Assembly: GCF_002369955.1 (NCBI RefSeq)
Contig: NZ_AP014564.1
Span: 745,097-809,096 of the forward strand
DNA: 64,000 bases
Reading direction: 5' to 3'
Source of the DNA: Ichthyobacterium seriolicida
Lineage (GTDB): Bacteria; Bacteroidota; Bacteroidia; Flavobacteriales; Ichthyobacteriaceae
The translations under genes were made by a program, and so were the position numbers. Below are positions 54,679-63,302 of the stretch, in pieces (the stretch's first letter is position 1; the number at the start of each line of letters is the position of its first letter). The notes under the pieces were generated by a model. That model saw nothing but the letters and a program-made list of their open reading frames with translations, made no database searches and was not told where the DNA came from.

Positions 54679-57600
54679 ATGTTTAAGAAAAATTATTTTG
54701 TAAAGAGTATTATTTTCTCTTCTGTATTGTTGTCGGTAATTATTTTCTCCTGTGATAAAAAGAACATTATAGAAGACGATTTAAATGTATGTATAGAATC
54801 ATTTTCCTTGCTGGATTCTGAAAATGAAGAAAAAAAATTAGGTTCTGATATAGACTGTGATATAGATGCTGAGAATTATACTATATCATTAACAGTTCCT
54901 CATACAGCTGTTTTAGATGGCTTAAAGTTTAATATAACCCCATGTGAAGGGACTACCATATCCCCTGCTAGTGGTGAGGCAGTTGATTTCGAAGAAGTTG
55001 TAGAAGAAGCTATTACTGAGGATGTTTCTGAAGGGTCTTTTGAGGAAACTACTAAAAAGCCTTCTCCTCAACGTTATAAAAAGGTGTTTACTTTAACGAA
55101 AGAAGGAAAATCTCAAGAATATACTGTTTATATAACTAAATCTTTAGCTAGTGATTGTTCTATTAGTTCTTTTAAATTAGAAAAATCTAAAAATGAAACT
55201 AAGATTTTCGCAGATAGAGTGGGTGATATTACTCAATCTGATGATACTGATCCTTCTACTATAACATTACATGTATCTGATGCTGCTACTTTAACTGAGC
55301 TAAATCCTACAATAATTCATACAGGAACTAGTTTTAGTTCAGGAGATCCTGTTTCCACTACTTCTGATACTAATATAGTCACAACTACAGTGAATTATAC
55401 AGTTGCCGCTTCAGATGGAAAAATAAAAGTTTATAAAGTAATATTTATCAAAGACTTATCTTCTGATAATAGAATTTCTGAATTTAAGTTTACAAAAAGC
55501 ACTGATAGTAATACAGGTCTAAAATTAACTAGATCTTCTGCTGTTGTAGAAAGTAGAGCAGCTGATGTTACAATTAGTAGTAATGGTAATACTAATACTG
55601 GAACTATATCAGTAAAGGTATCAAATGCATCAACCATAACAACTTTAATTCCTACTATAACAAAACATAAAGATGCCACTATAAGTCCAGAAATTACAGC
55701 TGAAAATTATGAGAATAATGCTACTAAAGTTTATACTGTAACAGCTCAGGATGGTCAGACAAAACAGTATACAGTGTCTGTTGCTAAGGATTTGTCTAAT
55801 GATAAAGAGATAAGCAGTTTTAAATTTGAGAGTTCTGAAAATACTGAGAATAACTTTAATAGTCAGGATTATGATAGCACCATAAATAATCCTTCTACTG
55901 GAGAAGGGGAAGGAACTATAACTATTGCAAAAATGCCACATACTATTACAAATTTAACAGGCCTAAAGCCTAGTATAGTAATAAGTGCTAATGCTTCGGT
56001 TAATCCAGCAAATGGAACTCCTCAGAGTTTCACTCGTGGTACGCCGGTAGCATATACTGTAACAGCACAAGATGGTACTACTAGAAGATATAATGTAACC
56101 ATTCCTACATTAGATGCACTAGCAGAGATTACTTTGTTTAAAATTAAGCCCTCAGATCATAGTGGTAACTCAAAGATTACATCAGAAATAGAATGGACTA
56201 AGTCAGATGATGAAAACTATACAATAGTATTAGATGGAGAAGATAATTCTACTGTGAGTCTTAGTCCTGAAATATCACTTTCTACAGGCGCTTCAGTAAG
56301 TCCAGAATCTAAGAAAGAAACTACATTTACTTATGGTCAACCTGTAACGTATACTGTAACAGCTGAAAATGGTACTGCCAAAGCATATAGTGTAACTGTA
56401 AAGTCTTCGAATTCTAAGATGAAGTCTTTTAAGTTTAAACCTAGTGATGGAACTAATCAGAACGCTGGAAAAATTGTTCAAGATATTGTGGTTAATAGTA
56501 TAACTGGTAATACAGTAACAGTAAAGGTTCCGCATGATGCGGTACTTGATGCTTTAACTCCTGATATAGAAGTATATAACGGAGCTAGTGTTACCGCTCC
56601 TTCAGGAGGAGCTAATACAGCGCAAGATTTTAGTAGCAGTTCTGTAACATATACTGTAACAGCTCAGGATGGAAAAAGCACTACTGAGTATACTGTAACT
56701 GTAACTCAAAATGCTGCTCCTCAGATAGAGTCATTTAAGTTTATGACTGCTTCTAACAATAGTAAAAATCTTGGAAATGATATATCAGGAACTATCGATC
56801 ATAGTTCTGGAACTATAACTGTTAAAGTTCCTCATGATGCCACCTTAACCGATTTAACTCCAACTGTTACAACTTCTTCTACTTTGGCTGATACTAATGT
56901 ATATAAAGGAGCAACTGGTACTACTGATGCTAATTCTACTTCTGTTGATTTCAGCAGCTCTCATTCAACTCCTGTACAATATAGTGCAGTGGGTCCTGCT
57001 GGAGGAAGGAAAGTTTATAATGTAAAGGTTTATAAGGAGCCTAAAATAGAAACCTTTAAGTTTGAACAGACTGAGAATACAGGTAATACTGGTTTCCCTG
57101 CTAATAAAACATATGTTGGTTCAGTTGATGAGACAGGTAAAACTGTAACCATCACAGTTGCTAATACGGTTGATGTAGCAAAACTAACTCCTACTATTAC
57201 TGTTTCTACTGAGACCACTGCTTTTACATCTATTTCTACGGATTTCAGTAGTGGTACTCCAACGGTTACAGTTACAAACAAGGATTTGCCTGAACTTACT
57301 AAAACATATACTGTAACTGTAACTAAAGAAGCAGCGCCACAATTGACAAGCTTTAAAATAGGGGCTAAGCCTGAAAAAGGCATTGCAGCTGAGGTAGGTG
57401 CTACGTTTACTGATCCTACTGATGGTGGCAATACTGGAACAATAAAATTAAAGTTTCCTTATAATGTTGCTAACCATAGCACTGATATTGTTTTAACAGG
57501 ATTAACACCTACTATTGAGCCTAATAACAATGGATATACTGTAAGTCCAACTAGTGGTCAAGAGATATCTGGAGATATTAGTAGTGAAAGCCATAAAACA

Positions 57601-57996
57601 TTTACTCTAACAAAAACTGATACAGGTTCTAAAAGTGTTTATACCGTAGAAGCAATTAAAGGGCCATATATTAAAAGTTTTAAGTTTGTTGTTGCTGATA
57701 GCAGTGGTAGTGGAACTAATACAGGTATAACTGCTGAAGCTAATGGGGTAATTAATCATGCTGCTGGTACTATAACTTTACAAGTGCCTAGTACGGTAGA
57801 TTTAACTACAGCACAGCTAACTCCGACAATTGATGTGGGAGAAAATACTAGTACTACTATTGATCCTGCTGTTACAGCCAGGGTTTTTAGTGGTGAAGTT
57901 AAGTATACAGTAACATCTTCAAATTCTTCATATTCTGATTTTAAAAAAGAGTATACAGTTACTGTAACTAAAAAAGAAGATAGTTCGGCCAAATAG
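54679..57996 (+). CDS. Large repetitive lipoprotein 3
   Basis: A 1,105-residue member of the array, with the same lipobox. Its first repeat differs from copies 1, 2 and 4 (ENEEKKLGSDIDCDIDAENY) and is close to that of the partial copy 5. Repeat 5 follows copy 1 (DHSGNSKITSEIEWTKSDDE), repeat 7 follows copy 2 (NVYKGATGTTDANSTSVDFS), and repeat 8 follows copy 1 (PANKTYVGSVDETGKTVTIT). The last two repeats are mostly its own. The patchwork speaks for recombination between modules rather than simple divergence. Presumably surface-exposed; function unknown. Confidence 0.9.
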   Translation: MFKKNYFVKSIIFSSVLLSVIIFSCDKKNIIEDDLNVCIESFSLLDSENEEKKLGSDIDCDIDAENYTISLTVPHTAVLDGLKFNITPCEGTTISPASGEAVDFEEVVEEAITEDVSEGSFEETTKKPSPQRYKKVFTLTKEGKSQEYTVYITKSLASDCSISSFKLEKSKNETKIFADRVGDITQSDDTDPSTITLHVSDAATLTELNPTIIHTGTSFSSGDPVSTTSDTNIVTTTVNYTVAASDGKIKVYKVIFIKDLSSDNRISEFKFTKSTDSNTGLKLTRSSAVVESRAADVTISSNGNTNTGTISVKVSNASTITTLIPTITKHKDATISPEITAENYENNATKVYTVTAQDGQTKQYTVSVAKDLSNDKEISSFKFESSENTENNFNSQDYDSTINNPSTGEGEGTITIAKMPHTITNLTGLKPSIVISANASVNPANGTPQSFTRGTPVAYTVTAQDGTTRRYNVTIPTLDALAEITLFKIKPSDHSGNSKITSEIEWTKSDDENYTIVLDGEDNSTVSLSPEISLSTGASVSPESKKETTFTYGQPVTYTVTAENGTAKAYSVTVKSSNSKMKSFKFKPSDGTNQNAGKIVQDIVVNSITGNTVTVKVPHDAVLDALTPDIEVYNGASVTAPSGGANTAQDFSSSSVTYTVTAQDGKSTTEYTVTVTQNAAPQIESFKFMTASNNSKNLGNDISGTIDHSSGTITVKVPHDATLTDLTPTVTTSSTLADTNVYKGATGTTDANSTSVDFSSSHSTPVQYSAVGPAGGRKVYNVKVYKEPKIETFKFEQTENTGNTGFPANKTYVGSVDETGKTVTITVANTVDVAKLTPTITVSTETTAFTSISTDFSSGTPTVTVTNKDLPELTKTYTVTVTKEAAPQLTSFKIGAKPEKGIAAEVGATFTDPTDGGNTGTIKLKFPYNVANHSTDIVLTGLTPTIEPNNNGYTVSPTSGQEISGDISSESHKTFTLTKTDTGSKSVYTVEAIKGPYIKSFKFVVADSSGSGTNTGITAEANGVINHAAGTITLQVPSTVDLTTAQLTPTIDVGENTSTTIDPAVTARVFSGEVKYTVTSSNSSYSDFKKEYTVTVTKKEDSSAK

Positions 57997-58022
57997 AGGA
58001 TTATTTCAACTCTAATCTAAGG

Positions 58023-58060
58023 GCAGGCAGCTGTTATTATGGCTGTCTGTTTTTATTTTT
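58023..58060 (+). terminator. Terminator after large lipoprotein 3
   Basis: CAGGCAG ... CTGTCTG stem with one G-T pair and a T-rich tail; variant of the array terminator. Confidence 0.8.
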
Positions 58061-58101
58061 TATGTTATTAATAAAGAAACACGGTTAAATAATTACTATT
58101 A

Positions 58102-58113
58102 TCTTAGCTAAGA
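58102..58113. promoter_or_regulatory. Conserved 12-bp palindrome upstream of large lipoprotein 4
   Basis: TCTTAGCTAAGA in the same context, 118 bases before the ATG at 58231. Confidence 0.55.
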
Positions 58114-58230
58114 TATTCTGTTTTCTGTCTTTTGGGGTAGAGAGTAGGATAAGTCTTATTGCTAATACTTTGAATGCTATGGTATTTAGATAATTGTTGT
58201 TTTTTTTTAACCAATCATATTACTAAAATT

Positions 58231-61200
58231 ATGTTTAAGAAAGATTATTTTTTAAAGAGTATTATTTTCTCTTTTGTATTGTTGTCGGTAATTATTTTCT
58301 CCTGTGATAAAAAGAACATTATAGAAGAGGATTTAAATATATGTATAGAATCATTTTCCCTTCTTGATTCTGAGAATGCGGGGAAAAAATTAGAGTCTAA
58401 TATAGACTGTCAGATAAATGCTGAAGAGCATACTATATCATTAACAGTTCCTCATACAGCTGTTTTAGATGGCTTAAAGTTTAATATAACCCCATGTGAA
58501 GGGACTACAATATCTCCTGCTAGTGGTGAGGCAGTTGATTTTGAAGCCGTTGTAGAAGAAGCTACTAATGAGGATGTCTCTGAAGGGGCTGCCGAGGAAA
58601 CTAGTAAAAAGCCTTCTTCCCAACGTTATAAAAAGGTGTTTACCTTAACAAAAGAAGGAAAATCTCAAGAGTACACTGTTTATATAACTAAAGTTTTAGC
58701 TAGTGATTGTTCTATTAGTTCTTTTAAATTAGAGAAGACTAATAATGAAGGTAAGATTTTTGCAGATAGAGAGGGTGTTATTAGTCAAACTGATGGGGTT
58801 AATACTATAACATTACATGTATCTGATGCTGCTACTTTAGACAAAGCGTTAAAGCCTACAGTAATTCATACAGGAGCTAGTATTACTTCAGGAGAACTAG
58901 TTTTCACTACTGAAAACAGTATTACCACAACGACAGTAAATTATACAGTAACTGCTGCAGATGAAAAAACAACAAAGGTTTATAAAGTAAGCTATATCAA
59001 AGACTTATCTTCAAACAATAAGATTTCTGTATTCTCATTTACAAAAGACACCACCAATAATACAGGTCTAAAATTAACTAGGTCTTCTGCTGGGGCCAGA
59101 ACAGCTGATGTTACAATTACTAATAATACTGATAGCGCTGCTGGAACTATAGCAGTAAAGGTATCAAATGCAGCAGATGTAACAGCTTTAATTCCTACTA
59201 TAACTAAGCATGAAAGAGCTACTATAAGTCCAGAAATTGCGCCCCATGATTATAATACTAATAATAACAAAGTTTATACTGTAACAGCTGAAGATGGTCA
59301 AACAAAAGAGTATACAGTATCTGTTACTAAGAACCTTTCTAATGATAAGAGTATGACTTCTTTTACATTTAAACATTCTGTAAATACTGATAAGCCTCTT
59401 GGCCAAGATTATTCAGCAGCTAGTATACCTGCAGCTACTGGAGATGCTGATGTAACTGTGAATATTGCAAAAATTCCTCATACAGTTTCAGATTTAAATG
59501 ATCTAAAGCCCACTATAGAATTTAGCGCTAATGCTTCGGTTAATCCACAAAATCAAACTCCTCAAAGTTTCACACGTGGTACGCCAGTAGTATATACTGT
59601 AACAGCTCAAGATGGTACTACTAGAAGATATAATGTGATTATAGGTACATTAAGTAATGTAGCAGAGATTACGTCGTTTAAAATAGAAAAAGATGGTACT
59701 TCTATTGCTCCAAGTATTACAGTAGATATGACGATAGTATTAGATGGAGTAGATGATACTACTGTAAAGTTGAACCCTGAAATAGTAGTTTCTCCAGGAG
59801 CTACGGTAAGCCCAACTTCTGGAACAGAAACGCAATTTACTTATGGTACAGCTGTACCTTATACTGTAACAGCTGAAAATGGTTCTAAAAAAACATATAG
59901 TGTTACTGTAAAGTCGTCGAATTCTAAGATGAAGTCTTTTAAGTTTAAAAAAGATACTGGAAGTAATAGTGGTACCGGAAAAATTGTTCAAGATGTAACA
60001 GGAATTATAGATCATGATGCTAAAACAGTAACTGTAAAAGTTCCACATGATGCAGTACTTGATGCTTTAACTCCTGATATAGAATTATATAACGGAGCTA
60101 GTGTTACCGATCCTTCAGGAGGAACTAATACAGCGCAAAATTTTAGTGATAGTAACACAGTAAAATATACTGTAACAGCTCAAGATGGAACTACAAGCGA
60201 TTACAATGTAACTGTAACTCAAAACGCTGAACCTCAAATACAAAGTTTTATATTTGCTATAGCCTCCCCTAATAATGATAAAAATCTTGGGAGTGATAAT
60301 ATTACAGGTCATATTAATGGCAGTAATATAATCGTTAAAGTTCCTCATGATGCTACTTTAACTGGGTTAGTACCAACTGTTGCAGGCACTTCTAACGTTA
60401 CAGTGTATAAAGGAGGAGCTAGTAGTACTGAGGCTAATACAACTCCTACTGATTTCAGCAGCTCTCATACAACTGCTGTAGAGTACAGCGCAGTATGCCC
60501 TGCTGGAGGAAAAAAAGTTTATAATGTAAAAGTTTATAAAGAGCCTAAAATAGAAACGTTTAAGTTTGAACAGACTGAGAATACAGATAATACGGGTTTC
60601 CCTACTGGACAAACGTATACTGGCACCATCACTAATACTAATTTAACGACTGGAACTATAACCATCACAGTTGCCAATATGGTTAATCTAGCAACTCTAA
60701 AGCCTAGTATTACTGTTTCTACTGAGACAGGTACTTTTACATCTACTTCTATGGATTTCAATAGTGGTATTCCAACGGTTAAAGTTCAAAATAAGTATTT
60801 AAGTTCATTTGAGAAAACTTATACTGTAACTATAACTAAAGAAGCAGCGCCGCAATTGACAGAGTTTAAAATAGGGGCTAAGGTTGATAATGGCATTGCA
60901 GGTGAGGTAGATGCTGCATTAACTCATCCTACTGATGGCAATACTGGAACAATAAAATTAAAGTTTCCTAAGAATAATCAAAGTGAATTTAATTTAACAG
61001 GATTAAGTTATACTCATACTACCAATCCTAGTACAGGATGTGCTCTGTCTCCTGCTTCAGCGGTATCTGGAGATATTAGTACTGTTGGTAGTAAAATTAC
61101 TCTGACAACTGATTTAGGATCTAAAACAGAATACACTATTCAAGCAATTAAGGGGCCTTATATTAGTAAGTTTGAGTTTAAAAAAGATACTGATGGTAAT

Positions 61201-61485
61201 AGTGATAAAAATTTAGGTTCTGATATTGTCGGAACAATTGATCATGCTCTAAATACTATAAAATTAGAAGTTCCTAGTGATATAACAGAAAGTCCAAGTG
61301 GCAAAGTAACTCTAACTCCTACAATTGAAGTACAAAATGGCGCTACTGCTGTATCTTCTCCTAGTAGTGGAAATCCTAAGGAGTTTACTGTTGACGGGAG
61401 TACTAATGTTGATTATACAGTAACTAATTCTACTGATACATCTTTTACTAAAACATATACTGTAACTGTAACTAAAGCTAGTTAG
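58231..61485 (+). CDS. Large repetitive lipoprotein 4
   Basis: A 1,084-residue lipoprotein when started at ATG 58231 (MFKKDYFLKSII). An upstream in-frame ATG at 58174 would put 19 residues before the signal peptide and destroy it, so it is rejected. The N-terminal repeat equals copy 1, including the acidic insertion (EEATNEDVSEGAAEETSKKP). Repeat 4 follows copy 2, repeat 6 follows copy 1 (ELYNGASVTDPSGGTNTAQN), and repeat 8 follows copy 2. Repeat 5 is shorter than in its relatives. Ten repeats in all. Confidence 0.9.
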   Translation: MFKKDYFLKSIIFSFVLLSVIIFSCDKKNIIEEDLNICIESFSLLDSENAGKKLESNIDCQINAEEHTISLTVPHTAVLDGLKFNITPCEGTTISPASGEAVDFEAVVEEATNEDVSEGAAEETSKKPSSQRYKKVFTLTKEGKSQEYTVYITKVLASDCSISSFKLEKTNNEGKIFADREGVISQTDGVNTITLHVSDAATLDKALKPTVIHTGASITSGELVFTTENSITTTTVNYTVTAADEKTTKVYKVSYIKDLSSNNKISVFSFTKDTTNNTGLKLTRSSAGARTADVTITNNTDSAAGTIAVKVSNAADVTALIPTITKHERATISPEIAPHDYNTNNNKVYTVTAEDGQTKEYTVSVTKNLSNDKSMTSFTFKHSVNTDKPLGQDYSAASIPAATGDADVTVNIAKIPHTVSDLNDLKPTIEFSANASVNPQNQTPQSFTRGTPVVYTVTAQDGTTRRYNVIIGTLSNVAEITSFKIEKDGTSIAPSITVDMTIVLDGVDDTTVKLNPEIVVSPGATVSPTSGTETQFTYGTAVPYTVTAENGSKKTYSVTVKSSNSKMKSFKFKKDTGSNSGTGKIVQDVTGIIDHDAKTVTVKVPHDAVLDALTPDIELYNGASVTDPSGGTNTAQNFSDSNTVKYTVTAQDGTTSDYNVTVTQNAEPQIQSFIFAIASPNNDKNLGSDNITGHINGSNIIVKVPHDATLTGLVPTVAGTSNVTVYKGGASSTEANTTPTDFSSSHTTAVEYSAVCPAGGKKVYNVKVYKEPKIETFKFEQTENTDNTGFPTGQTYTGTITNTNLTTGTITITVANMVNLATLKPSITVSTETGTFTSTSMDFNSGIPTVKVQNKYLSSFEKTYTVTITKEAAPQLTEFKIGAKVDNGIAGEVDAALTHPTDGNTGTIKLKFPKNNQSEFNLTGLSYTHTTNPSTGCALSPASAVSGDISTVGSKITLTTDLGSKTEYTIQAIKGPYISKFEFKKDTDGNSDKNLGSDIVGTIDHALNTIKLEVPSDITESPSGKVTLTPTIEVQNGATAVSSPSSGNPKEFTVDGSTNVDYTVTNSTDTSFTKTYTVTVTKAS

Positions 61486-61509
61486 ATAATTATTTCACTC
61501 TTAATCTAG

Positions 61510-61545
61510 GAACAGACAGTCAATTATACGGCTGTCTGTTTTTGT
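61510..61545 (+). terminator. Terminator after large lipoprotein 4
   Basis: ACAGACAG ... CTGTCTGT stem with a short T run; the recurring array terminator. Confidence 0.8.
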
Positions 61546-61581
61546 TTATATAAAAAAACACCATTCAAATAATTACTATTA

Positions 61582-61593
61582 TCTTAGCTAAGA
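61582..61593. promoter_or_regulatory. Conserved palindrome of large lipoprotein 5, cut off by an IS
   Basis: TCTTAGCTAAGA as in the other copies, but an IS1380-family element at 61615-63214 now separates it from its gene. The distance to the start codon at 63303 has grown from about 108 to about 1,710 bases. Confidence 0.55.
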
Positions 61594-61614
61594 TATTCAC
61601 TTCTCTCTATTTAG

Positions 61615-63214
61615 CCTGGATTATTCATGGTTATATTTCAATATTGGGTATAAAGTGTTAATTTTAGTAGGGTTAACTAAAAAACAACGACTTTATATAA
61701 GGCCCAAAAATGAGGAATAAAAACACATTATTTTATAGAGGGAAGACTTCTGTTGAATTAACTTTTTCATCATCAGAAATTAGTTCTGATGGATCTTTAA
61801 TCATGCTTGAAAAACTAGAACCAGATCATAGATTGATTCATTATTACAGTAAACTTTTGCCTGATACTCGAGACTCTAGATTTATTACTTATACCAGAAG
61901 GCATCAGTTAAAACAAAGGGTTTATATGATCATGTTAGGCTATGAAGACGCCAATGATGTTAATCATTTACATAACGATCCTTTATTCAAAGATGTTCTT
62001 CAAGGTGATTTGGCTTCTCAACCTACTATATCAAGATTTGAGAATAGCTTTGACAAACAAGCTGTTTTTAAGTTTTGTGATGCGTGGTTATACAAATATG
62101 TTTCAAGTTTATCTGATCGTAAGAGAATAGTTATTGACGTAGATTCAACTGATGATCCAACTCATGGCAGTCAACAATTGTCAATGTTTAACGGTTATTA
62201 TAGTCAATTCATGTACAATGAACTATTTTTTCATGATGGAAAAACAGGACAGATTATCCTTCCTGTACTCCGCCCAGGAAATAGTCATTCTAATAAATGG
62301 TATGTGAGTATTTTAAAGCGAATAATTATCAAAATACGTGAGAGTCACCCAGAGATGGAAATAATTATTAGAAGTGATAGCGGCTTTAGTTGCGCTCCTT
62401 TTTACCAATTAGTAGATGATTTTGATTTACTATATGTGACAGGCATAGCGAGCAATGAAGTTTTAAAAAGAAAGGTATCTTGGTCAAAAAATGCTGTAAA
62501 AAAAATGTATTTAGATCAGGGAGAGAAGCACCAACATTTTATGAGTTTTACGTACAAAGCCAAGAGTTGGCACAAGCCTCAACAGTGCTATTCTAAAGTT
62601 GAGAGTACAGGATTAGGGATGAACATAAGGCATTTTTCTAGTAATCTTCCCCAAAAGGATGCTAGAGAAATTTACTTTGACTTTTATGTGAAAAGAGGTG
62701 ATTCAAGTGAAAATAGAATAAAAGAAGTTAAAAATATGTGTTTTTCTGATCGTTTGTCAAATCATAGTTTTCTTGCTAATTTTTTTCGACTTATGATGAG
62801 TAGTCTTGCCTATGAAATGTTTTTATTACTGAAACAGAAGATAAAGAAAACAAGATTTGAAGTAGCAAAAAAATGGTTAATCAGTTCGATTAGAACCTAT
62901 CTTCTCAAGGTAGGAGCAACGATTAAAATTACCAAAAGGCGAATCTATTATCAGCTATCTAAATCTTTTGTTTACAAGGGTTTATTTCGGGAAATTATTA
63001 CCCAGTAACGGTTGTTTATTTGTGAAATGAACAACCTTGGGATAGTTACGCCTTGTCGTTAAAAAACCATGTAAAAACACTAAAAAAGAGCATTGTCATC
63101 CTAAAAAAAGGTGCAAAAAAACGACAAAGAAGATGAGTTCTCTTCGATTAGTAAAAAAGTTAAGGAAAAAATATCACGTCTAATCTATTTTAGTATGACT
63201 ATGAATAATGCGGG
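61615..63214 (+). mobile_element. IS1380-family insertion sequence, 1,600 bp
   Basis: The left end is CCTGGATTATTCATGGTTAT and the right end, on the minus strand, CCCGCATTATTCATAGTCAT. The four bases TTAG directly before (61611-61614) and after (63215-63218) form the target duplication. The uninterrupted sequence exists before large lipoprotein 1: CTCTCTATTTAGGGGAAGAA at about 47564-47583, containing one TTAG. The transposase gene is intact. It is probably recent and possibly active. Confidence 0.93.
61710..63008 (+). CDS. IS1380-family transposase
   Basis: A 432-residue DDE transposase of normal length. The first Asp is in VIDVDSTDDPTHGSQQLS, a hallmark of IS1380; the second in IIIRSDSGFSCAP; the Glu in RGDSSENRIKEVKNM. 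The C-terminal FFRLMMSSLAYEMFLLL is also typical. The frame is complete, with no sign of decay. It is transcribed toward large lipoprotein 5 and might supply read-through transcription to it. Confidence 0.95.
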   Translation: MRNKNTLFYRGKTSVELTFSSSEISSDGSLIMLEKLEPDHRLIHYYSKLLPDTRDSRFITYTRRHQLKQRVYMIMLGYEDANDVNHLHNDPLFKDVLQGDLASQPTISRFENSFDKQAVFKFCDAWLYKYVSSLSDRKRIVIDVDSTDDPTHGSQQLSMFNGYYSQFMYNELFFHDGKTGQIILPVLRPGNSHSNKWYVSILKRIIIKIRESHPEMEIIIRSDSGFSCAPFYQLVDDFDLLYVTGIASNEVLKRKVSWSKNAVKKMYLDQGEKHQHFMSFTYKAKSWHKPQQCYSKVESTGLGMNIRHFSSNLPQKDAREIYFDFYVKRGDSSENRIKEVKNMCFSDRLSNHSFLANFFRLMMSSLAYEMFLLLKQKIKKTRFEVAKKWLISSIRTYLLKVGATIKITKRRIYYQLSKSFVYKGLFREIITQ

Positions 63215-63302
63215 TTAGGGGAAGAATTAAAATGAAGTTTGTGGCTGATACTTTGATATTCAAAGCTATTGGCAAGTTGTAATTAATTATTTTTTAAAAA
63301 AA

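Noticed and set aside
58174-58230. Upstream start for large lipoprotein 4
   Set aside because: It would place 19 residues before the lipoprotein signal, and the same leader is non-coding in the sister copies.
47661-61485. Many minus-strand open frames of 65-133 codons inside the large lipoprotein genes
   Set aside because: They are shadows of a repetitive, Thr/Ser/Val-rich coding sequence and recur wherever the same repeat recurs. No promoter or protein family supports them.
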